Shown here piece after piece: positions 5,996 to 11,998 of a stretch of 11,998 nt of DNA (position 1 is its first letter; each line of letters begins with the position of its first letter). The translations under genes were made by a program, and so were the position numbers. The DNA lies in the NCBI GenBank assembly GCA_002455915.1, contig DKLU01000335.1, positions 1 to 11,998 of the forward strand, read 5' to 3'. Origin of the DNA: Chryseobacterium sp. UBA6632 (GTDB taxonomy: Bacteria > Bacteroidota > Bacteroidia > Flavobacteriales > Weeksellaceae). Under the pieces are notes generated by a model. That model saw only the letters and a list, made by a program, of their open reading frames with translations. It did no database searches and was not told where the DNA came from.

Positions 5996-8900
5996 TTAAT
6001 TTCTATTTTTCAGCAATATCCAGCCGGAACGCTGATCTAATTTTTTACTCGCAGGATTCTCCCATTGCACTCTGTACCAATACGTAGCAGTTGGCAATAC
6101 AAGACCTTTCACGGTACCTCTCCAAACGGTATTTCCTTTTGAAGCTTTGAATATTTCAGCACCATATCTATCAAAAATAGATGCAGAGAAATTATTGTAC
6201 TGGCTGATTCCTGTAAAATCTACCTCATCATTTACTCCATCGTAGTTTGGCGTGATCGCATTTGCAACAACAAATGTGAAATACTGCAATGTTGTACTAC
6301 ATTTCGCACCAACTACTCTTACCATGAAATTATAATTTGCATTATCCAACACATTGTAGAATACATTTGAATTTTGCCAAGTTACTCCTCCATCAATAGA
6401 AAATTCTAAAGGCCCTCCCGTTGGGTTGGTTGTTGTAAGAGTAAGAACATGGTTTTCATATCCTACATTGGTAAACTGTGGTAAATCTGGATTTAATAAC
6501 TGAGCTGAGAAAGTTTTAGAACAAACCCCATTGCTGATTGTCACAGAATAAGGGCCAACAACATTTGTAGAAATAGTTTGCGTAGTTGCACCATTACTCC
6601 ACAGGTAAGTATAATTCGGCCCTGCTCCGGCATCTAAAATTCCTGTATCTCCAACACATACGTACACATCTTCTAATGTTGAAACAATCGCTGGTACTAC
6701 TTCAATTTTAATCGTTGTAGGATTAGCCACTTTACAACCGTTTCCACCTAATGCAAATACTTCATATGTTGTTGTCGTTAATGGTGTCACCGTCTGAGTT
6801 GGTCCATTTCCTGGTAAACCGACCCATTCATAGGTAACACCTCCGGAAGCTGTTAATGTAATTGTTTCTCCGGCACAAATTTTACTTTTTGAAGCTGCTA
6901 AAATTGCCACTGGTGGGCCAACAATTACTGTCACTGTGGCTGGCGTTGCAGATACACATCCATTAGCACCGATCGCAGTTACGGTATAAACTGTTGTTGA
7001 AGTTGGTGATACCGTTTGAGTACTTCCCGTTCCCGTAAGACCATTCCCCCAAGTATAAGTGGCGCCACCAGAAGCCGTTAAGGTAACAGATTCTCCTGCA
7101 CAAATTTGTGGAAGTGATGAAACTACCGTTGTTATTGGAGGCGTTGTATCTTTAATTACATTTACACTAATGGTAAACGTGCACGTTAAATTTTGTGGTA
7201 AAGTAACATTGGTTACCGTTAAAGTATAAGTTCCGCCCTGATTAACAATCGGGGTTAATGTATTTGCCCCTGAAACAATATTTCCTGTTCCAGATGTTGT
7301 CCATTGAATTGTAGACCCTGCCGGAATTACAGATGCCGAAGCATTCAATGTAACTTGCGTCGTCGTACATGTAATGGTTTGAGGAGTTGCTACTGACAGA
7401 TTGGTGGTTGCTGTTCTTATCAATTGTAATGTAACCACATAGTGACAACCTCCGTTTTTCACCAAAACATAAATCGTCTGATTTCCTGCACTCTGATAAG
7501 CAGTTGGAGTTGCAATAGTATTCGCATTTCCTGCATTAGCATCAGCCTGAAGCAAATAATAATCAAAAGTAACCCCTGGTGCCGTTGTCATCTGTGGCTG
7601 AGCCGAAGTTAAATCATAAGTAATATTTCCCGGTTCATAACATTTAATTAAAGAAGCATTATTCACTGTAATCGGCTGTGAAACATCAATGGTAATGGTT
7701 GCAGAAGTTGAAGAAACACAGCCATTTGCCCCCACAGCTGTCACTGTATAAGTAGTTGTTGCTGTTGGTGTCACGGTTTGCGTATTTCCTGTTCCTGTAA
7801 GACCGCCTCCCCAATTATAAGTTGCTCCTCCGGAAGCCGTTAAAGTAACAGATTCTCCGGCGCAGATTTGAATTTTAGAAGCTGTAAGCCCCGTCGTAGG
7901 CGGTGCGCTGTCTCCTGTTACGGTGATTGATCCAGAAGTAGAGCAAACCGTATTTCCCGGTTGATAGGTATTTGAAATCGTTAAAGTATATGTTCCTGCA
8001 GCGTTTATCACGGGGTTCAAAGTGTTTCCACCTGAAACAATATTTCCGCCTGTCGTCGTCCAGTTGAATGTAGAACCTGTAGGATAAGTTGATGCCGAAG
8101 CATTTAAAGTTATTTGAGAATTCGTACACGTTAAAACGGTTGGTGGCGCGATAGAAACTATAGATTGTGGTGCTTTAATTAATTGTAATTCTGCAATTTT
8201 AGAACAGAAACCATTTTTAACCAAAACATAAATAGTCTGACCTCCCGCACTTCCGAAAGCCGTAGGAACCGCAATATTACTTGCGTTTCCAGCCACAGCA
8301 TCTGCCTGATTTACATAATATGTAAAAGTAGCTCCCGGTGTCGTACTTATAGATGACTGAGCCGATGTTAAATTAAAGGATGCGTTACCCGGCACATAGC
8401 AGGCAGTTAATGTAGAGTTCTGTACCGTGGGCGAAGTTCCTCCCACAACTGTTACACTAGCCGTTCCCGGGCATGAATTTCCCGGTAAAAAAACCTGAAC
8501 GGTATATGTTCCCGGCGCTGTTGCCGTATAGCTTGGTCCTGTTTGCCCTGTAATCGGAACGTTATTCAACAACCACTGAAAAGTAGCTCCAGAACCTTGA
8601 ACAGAAGCCGTAAAAGTTTGAGGAGTATTATCACAAACATTAATAGATTGAGGTAATTGAACCCCTGCCGGATCTAACAATTTAACTCCGATATTGAATG
8701 AACCCGCTTCCAAAAACACCCCAGAATCATAATTTGAATCCTGATAATCTGCCAAAACCATTTTAAAATGATACGTAACCCCAGGAGTTACTGTTGCTCT
8801 AGCAGTCAATGGAATTGTACGTCCGCTGAAATTGGTTTGAATATTTGTTGTATTGTATCCTCCGAAATAAGAAGCATTGGCAGCAGCACAAGCCAACGGA

Positions 8901-9604
8901 GCACCATTAAACTGAGTATTTGGGTGAATATTGGTTACACTCACAGGCCCTGCCCCACCCGGTAAAACTGCAAGATTGGTATAAGCACCTCCTGAAGCAG
9001 GTCTCAGCAATAAAGCAAAACCGTCTCCAATCGTACAAGGATAATTACTTTCATATTCTTCAGAAGCAAAAATATATCTGAACGTAACTTCCGTAGAAGT
9101 CGGTACAAAATCGAATTCGATATAAGTAGCATCGTGAAGGTCTGAATTACTTACATTTAAAGCAGTCGCTAAATCTGTATCGCCATTAGTTGGCAAACCG
9201 TCATTCAGCTGACCAGATTGAAATACATTTCCGGCTTTTCTGGCGTGCCCTGTAGTAAGAATAATTCCTCGATCAAAAGGGAAAGCCGTAGTTCCTTTAT
9301 TAAAAAAACCCCAACTTCTACCTTGGTCGCTAACGGACAAATTAGGAGAAACAACAACATTAGTTACATTTGCTGTGGCACATGTAGAACCTCCGGAAAT
9401 CAAAACATCTTTTACCAGCTGAGTAATACTGTAACTGGATTCGGGATAGTTTGTGGTATTAACGTCTATAAAAGATCCTGCCTTCATTGTAGATGACGTA
9501 GCTTTATGAGTACTTCCCGTTTTTCTGTTTTGGGAGAAAGTAAAAGTACTTACAAAGGCCATCAACAAAGTCAAAAATAAACTTCTTGTCCTCCTATTTA
9601 ACAT
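5996..9604 (-). CDS. Large choice-of-anchor L-like, T9SS type B surface protein with internally duplicated modules (paralogue 2)
   Basis: A 1202-residue exported protein with signal peptide about 1-25 (MLNRRTRS, hydrophobic core, end FTFSQ). The choice-of-anchor-L-like domain spans about 40-308 (QLVKDVLI 62-69, ASEEY 180-184, FKMVLAD and YDSGVFLEAGSF to 304), then an Ig-like module (about 320-388). A block of three modules follows: 'M' (396-478, CYVPGN...), 'L' (about 480-565, LTCTNSQITLNAS...) and 'I' (about 572-642, ICAGESVTLTASGG...). All three repeat at 649-895, with a third I copy at 899-970. Then come VCVGDTG (982-988), a SprB-like part around EFSIDGGVTWQNSNVF, and the type B sorting domain (1114-1202, NAITPNYDGVND to GWILLKN). 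The extra L-I-M-L-I modules account for the roughly 410 residues it has over paralogue 1. It has its own promoter box and terminator. Ligand unknown. Confidence 0.9.
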   Translation of the reverse strand: MLNRRTRSLFLTLLMAFVSTFTFSQNRKTGSTHKATSSTMKAGSFIDVNTTNYPESSYSITQLVKDVLISGGSTCATANVTNVVVSPNLSVSDQGRSWGFFNKGTTAFPFDRGIILTTGHARKAGNVFQSGQLNDGLPTNGDTDLATALNVSNSDLHDATYIEFDFVPTSTEVTFRYIFASEEYESNYPCTIGDGFALLLRPASGGAYTNLAVLPGGAGPVSVTNIHPNTQFNGAPLACAAANASYFGGYNTTNIQTNFSGRTIPLTARATVTPGVTYHFKMVLADYQDSNYDSGVFLEAGSFNIGVKLLDPAGVQLPQSINVCDNTPQTFTASVQGSGATFQWLLNNVPITGQTGPSYTATAPGTYTVQVFLPGNSCPGTASVTVVGGTSPTVQNSTLTACYVPGNASFNLTSAQSSISTTPGATFTYYVNQADAVAGNASNIAVPTAFGSAGGQTIYVLVKNGFCSKIAELQLIKAPQSIVSIAPPTVLTCTNSQITLNASASTYPTGSTFNWTTTGGNIVSGGNTLNPVINAAGTYTLTISNTYQPGNTVCSTSGSITVTGDSAPPTTGLTASKIQICAGESVTLTASGGATYNWGGGLTGTGNTQTVTPTATTTYTVTAVGANGCVSSTSATITIDVSQPITVNNASLIKCYEPGNITYDLTSAQPQMTTAPGVTFDYYLLQADANAGNANTIATPTAYQSAGNQTIYVLVKNGGCHYVVTLQLIRTATTNLSVATPQTITCTTTQVTLNASASVIPAGSTIQWTTSGTGNIVSGANTLTPIVNQGGTYTLTVTNVTLPQNLTCTFTISVNVIKDTTPPITTVVSSLPQICAGESVTLTASGGATYTWGNGLTGTGSTQTVSPTSTTVYTVTAIGANGCVSATPATVTVIVGPPVAILAASKSKICAGETITLTASGGVTYEWVGLPGNGPTQTVTPLTTTTYEVFALGGNGCKVANPTTIKIEVVPAIVSTLEDVYVCVGDTGILDAGAGPNYTYLWSNGATTQTISTNVVGPYSVTISNGVCSKTFSAQLLNPDLPQFTNVGYENHVLTLTTTNPTGGPLEFSIDGGVTWQNSNVFYNVLDNANYNFMVRVVGAKCSTTLQYFTFVVANAITPNYDGVNDEVDFTGISQYNNFSASIFDRYGAEIFKASKGNTVWRGTVKGLVLPTATYWYRVQWENPASKKLDQRSGWILLKNRN
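6695..6910 (-). repeat. Third copy of the Ig-like 'I' module in paralogue 2
   Basis: Encodes residues 899-970. It restates the KICAGETITLTASGGVTY pattern of the I modules centred on Cys581 and Cys835 and ends with the GxNGC turn (GGNGC, 953-957). It is less similar to the other two than they are to each other. By position and sequence (for example YEVFALGGNGCK) it corresponds to the single I module of the two flanking paralogues, so it is probably the ancestral copy. Confidence 0.7.
6911..7660 (-). repeat. Internal module block, copy 2 (M-L-I) in paralogue 2
   Basis: Encodes residues 649-898: M (KCYEPGN..., QSAGNQTIYVLVKNGGC), L (ITCTTTQVTLNASAS..., GGTYTLTVTN) and I (QICAGESVTLTASGG...). 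Cys655 lines up with Cys402 of copy 1 at an offset of 253 residues, and Cys835 with Cys581 at 254. The I modules of the two copies differ at about 11 of 60 positions (about 80% identical), while M has diverged much more. Confidence 0.8.
7661..8419 (-). repeat. Internal module block, copy 1 (M-L-I) in paralogue 2
   Basis: Encodes residues 396-648 in the same module order as copy 2. Shared landmarks are CYxPGN, DLTSAQ/NLTSAQ, TIYVLVKNG, VTLNASAS/ITLNASAS, GNIVSG and ICAGESVTLTASGGATY. The flanking paralogues lack the L module entirely, so the L-containing block is specific to this protein within the window. Confidence 0.8.
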
Positions 9605-9620
9605 TTTATATTATTTTAAA

Positions 9621-9628
9621 CAAAAATA
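9621..9628 (-). promoter_or_regulatory. Candidate Bacteroidota -7 promoter box (TATTTTTG) for paralogue 2
   Basis: Read on the minus strand the sequence is TATTTTTG, matching TAnnTTTG, and it ends exactly 16 bases before the ATG of the 1202-residue gene. The nearest upstream TTTG is 26 nt away, longer than the usual -33 spacing, so only the -7 box is convincing. The predicted leader is about 10 nt. Confidence 0.5.
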
Positions 9629-9729
9629 CTATTTTTTTTAATTAAAATTTAATTCAAAGCAAATTGTATTATTACTAATATATTTTTATTTATTACTGAA
9701 TATTAATTTTACTTTTACCATAGAAACAA

Positions 9730-9759
9730 AAAAAGACTAACAATATTGCTAGTCTTTTT
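9730..9759 (-). terminator. Intrinsic terminator of paralogue 3
   Basis: The arms 9730-9739 (aaaaagacta) and 9750-9759 (tagtcttttt) form a perfect 10-bp inverted repeat; the loop holds the small palindrome caatattg. Read on the minus strand the stem runs into a further T-rich stretch. It lies 17 bp after the stop of the gene at 9777-11998. The A/T symmetry would also permit function on the other strand. Confidence 0.88.
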
Positions 9760-9776
9760 AAAATTTTATTTAAAGC

Positions 9777-11998
9777 TTATTCTATATTTTTCAATAAAAT
9801 CCAGCCTGTTTTTACTGTCAACAACTTACTTGCAGGATCCTGGAATGTTACCTGATACCAATAAGTAGCTGTAGGAAGGCGTTTGCCTTGGAAGTATCCG
9901 TCCCAGTAAGGGGTCATTTTGCTCGCCGTGAAAACTGTTTTTCCGTAACGATCGAAAACAAATCCTTTGAAATCTTTATACTCACTAACTCCTCGGAAAT
10001 CAATCATATCATTTAAATTATCTCCGTTTGGCGTAATCACATTCTGCATCACAAAGGTGAAATATTCTAAGAATCCTACACAACTTGTGCTCTTCACTCT
10101 TACTCGGATAGCAATCACCGTATTTCTTGGAACTCCTGAAAATACATTAGAATTTTGCCAAGTCACTCCGTTATCAACAGAATATTCCAACGGTCCGTTA
10201 CTTGGGTTACTCGCTGTGATCGTCATCACACCATTTTCTTTGTAATCAACCTTAATTATTTCAGGAATAATCGCACGAATTACCTGTGTTGTAAATGTTT
10301 TTGAACAAACTCCATTGGTAATTGTCACGCTATAAGTACCCGGAGTACTCACTGTGATGGTTTTAGAAGTATCTCCTGTACTCCAGATATAACTGTAATT
10401 AGGGCCTGCACCTGCGTCTAATGTAATTTGATCGCCTTGGCAGATCATTCCGCCTTTTAAATCAGAAACAATAGCAGGAACCACATCAATTGTTAAAGTC
10501 GCCGGCGTTGTAGATTTACATCCCTGAGCTCCGATAGCGTATACTGTATAGGTAGTTGTCTGAGTCGGGCTTAATGTTCTCACCGCTCCTGTGTTAGAAG
10601 TATCTCCCCATTGGTAAGTTACTCCTCCAGAAGCCGTTAAAGTTACGGATTCTCCCACGCAAAGCCTTAATCTATCTGCATTAAGCTGCGCAATTGGTAA
10701 ATCTTCTTTATTTAAAGTTAAAGTCACCACTTTGCTACAGAAAGCACCGTTGGAAACCAGAACGTATAAAATCTGTCCGTCTGTACCGTTATAAGCTGCA
10801 AGGTTAGCATCCGGGATAAATGTATTATCCTGCGCTGTTGCTCCACCTTGTGTTGTATAAAAACGGAACACTGCTCCGGTAGTAGTACTGATTAAAGGTT
10901 TAGCATCATTTAAATTAAATGTACTATTGGTAGGTGTAGAACACAATTTTAAGTTGGCATTCTGAGCTGTTGGCGTAGTTCCGCCTAAAATGGTAATGAT
11001 AGCAGATGCCGGGCAGTTGTTCCCCGGAACCATTACCGACACCTCATAATCGCCTGGTGATGTAGCCACATAGGTAGCGCCAGTTGCTCCATTGATTGCA
11101 GTTCCTCCCTTAAACCATTGGAAAGTCATTCCCGGCTGGGGAGATACTTGAGCTATTAAAGTTTGCGGTGTATTGTCACACATTTTCAACTCGTTAGGCA
11201 AGACAACACCGTTGCCATCAACGATTTTAATTCCGATATCAAAAGAACCCCCTTCGATAAATACAGCAGAATCAAAACTCCAGTCTCTATAGTCGGACAA
11301 TACCATTTTAAAATGATAAGCTACACCAGGTGTTACATCTCCAACCGCAGTTAAAGGAACTGTTCTTCCATTATAATTTGTCACAATATTAGCCGAATTA
11401 TATCCATCAAAGTATTGCTCATTCACCGCAGCACAACCTCCAGACCCCGTAATAGCAGGACGGATATTTGTCATTGCAACAGGTCCTGCATTATTTGGCA
11501 ACACCGCTAAATTTACATAAGGACCTCCAGAAACAGGTCTGATTAACAAAGCAAATGCATCTGAATATTGACAAGGATAATTACTTGTATATTCTTCAGA
11601 AGCAAATAGATAATTAAATTTAACCTGATTAGAGTTGGGTACAAAATCAAATTCCAGCATTACATTATCATTATAATGATCTGTAGTGCTGTTATTAGGC
11701 ACTGCTACCAATAAATCGGGATCATCTGTACCTGCTCCAGGGATGGTATAACTGGCACTAGCAGCTACATTTCCGGCTTGTGCTGCTTGCCCTGTTGTTA
11801 AAACAATACCGTCTGTAAAAGGAAAGTTTGTAGTTCCTTTATGAAAATAGCCCCAAAAACGATTGGCTTCTGAAGCCGCCTGGTTGGGCGTTACAGTTAC
11901 ATTACTTACATCCGGTACAGAACAGGTAGATCCTCCGTTGATCAAGATGTCTTTTACCAATTGTGCCGGCGTATAATTAGATGGTGCATAACCGGCAG
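9777..11998 (-). CDS. Choice-of-anchor L-like, T9SS type B surface protein (paralogue 3; N-terminus beyond window)
   Basis: The open frame runs through the right edge; 739 residues are visible. The TTG at 11960 is not the start: the codons before it read AGYAPSNYTPAQ, matching the APGYAESAYTITQ and TNYPESSYSITQ segments that precede LVKD in the two paralogues. By comparison about 45-60 N-terminal residues, including a signal peptide, lie outside. Counting from the Leu at 11960, the choice-of-anchor-L-like domain runs to about 245 (ASEEY 120-124, FKMVLSD 217-223, FDSAVFIEGGSF 229-240). Then come an Ig-like module (258-326), the M module (331-418), I (425-493, LCVGESVTLTASGG), CQGDQITLDAG (507-517), a SprB-like part (EYSVDNGVTWQNSNVF, 592-607) and the type B sorting domain (640-727, NVITPNGDNLND to GWILLKN). 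The module order equals paralogue 1, so the shorter form looks ancestral. Confidence 0.9.
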   Translation of the reverse strand, partial: AGYAPSNYTPAQLVKDILINGGSTCSVPDVSNVTVTPNQAASEANRFWGYFHKGTTNFPFTDGIVLTTGQAAQAGNVAASASYTIPGAGTDDPDLLVAVPNNSTTDHYNDNVMLEFDFVPNSNQVKFNYLFASEEYTSNYPCQYSDAFALLIRPVSGGPYVNLAVLPNNAGPVAMTNIRPAITGSGGCAAVNEQYFDGYNSANIVTNYNGRTVPLTAVGDVTPGVAYHFKMVLSDYRDWSFDSAVFIEGGSFDIGIKIVDGNGVVLPNELKMCDNTPQTLIAQVSPQPGMTFQWFKGGTAINGATGATYVATSPGDYEVSVMVPGNNCPASAIITILGGTTPTAQNANLKLCSTPTNSTFNLNDAKPLISTTTGAVFRFYTTQGGATAQDNTFIPDANLAAYNGTDGQILYVLVSNGAFCSKVVTLTLNKEDLPIAQLNADRLRLCVGESVTLTASGGVTYQWGDTSNTGAVRTLSPTQTTTYTVYAIGAQGCKSTTPATLTIDVVPAIVSDLKGGMICQGDQITLDAGAGPNYSYIWSTGDTSKTITVSTPGTYSVTITNGVCSKTFTTQVIRAIIPEIIKVDYKENGVMTITASNPSNGPLEYSVDNGVTWQNSNVFSGVPRNTVIAIRVRVKSTSCVGFLEYFTFVMQNVITPNGDNLNDMIDFRGVSEYKDFKGFVFDRYGKTVFTASKMTPYWDGYFQGKRLPTATYWYQVTFQDPASKLLTVKTGWILLKNIE

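Noticed and set aside
7242..8129. Out-of-frame minus-strand open frames at 7242-7448 and 7875-8129
   Set aside because: They sit in the duplicated L modules in another frame of the 1202-residue gene. They resemble each other only because the real modules are repeats.
6695..8419. Regular DNA repeats as a CRISPR array or insertion sequence
   Set aside because: The repeats are long, coding, in frame and diverged like protein modules; no short identical repeats with spacers, no transposase and no terminal inverted repeats.
9218..9496. Plus-strand open frame of 92 codons
   Set aside because: Antisense to the N-terminal part of paralogue 2, low-complexity composition, no recognisable motif and no promoter.
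9967..10245. Plus-strand open frame of 92 codons
   Set aside because: Antisense to the conserved SprB-like and sorting-domain part of paralogue 3; no independent coding signal.
11958..11960. TTG as the start of paralogue 3
   Set aside because: The frame continues upstream with residues homologous to the other two paralogues, so this is an internal Leu codon.

Overview
The window looks like a chromosomal stretch from a flavobacterium, most likely Chryseobacterium or a close relative (Bacteroidota). The reasons are low G+C, the ftsX - DUF3098 - uppP gene order, three proteins with the type B type IX secretion (T9SS) C-terminal signal, start sites without clear Shine-Dalgarno sequences, and TAnnTTTG-type promoter boxes. 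The genus is an inference from style, not a database match.

Left part (1-2505, minus strand): a tightly packed operon read right to left: ftsX, a DUF3098 membrane protein, uppP, then a partial multi-spanning membrane protein that leaves the window at base 1. The last gene has a stop-free frame of 129 codons, overlaps the uppP stop codon by one base (TAATG) and is only about 19% G+C, far below its neighbours. FtsX serves divisome and cell-wall hydrolase control, and UppP recycles the undecaprenyl carrier, so the operon has a cell-envelope theme. A 22-bp imperfect inverted repeat lies between the DUF3098 gene and uppP.

Middle (2598-3460, plus strand): rsmA/ksgA, the 16S rRNA dimethyladenosine methyltransferase, divergent from ftsX and starting at TTG. 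It converges on the next block, and a strong bidirectional hairpin terminator separates them.

Right part (3481-11998, minus strand): three paralogous giant secreted proteins in tandem, the last cut by the right edge. The two complete ones have a signal peptide. All three have an N-terminal choice-of-anchor-L-like domain, a chain of Ig-like or otherwise repeated modules, a SprB-like module, and a T9SS type B sorting domain. The middle one is about 410 residues longer because a module block has been duplicated inside it. The two visible 5' ends each have a perfect TAnnTTTG box exactly 16 bases before the ATG. Every gap in the block holds a hairpin terminator, so the genes look like separately transcribed copies of one surface-protein type. 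They are probably exported by the T9SS and attached to or released from the cell surface, with roles in adhesion, gliding or biofilm being inference only. No tRNA, rRNA, CRISPR array or insertion sequence was seen.
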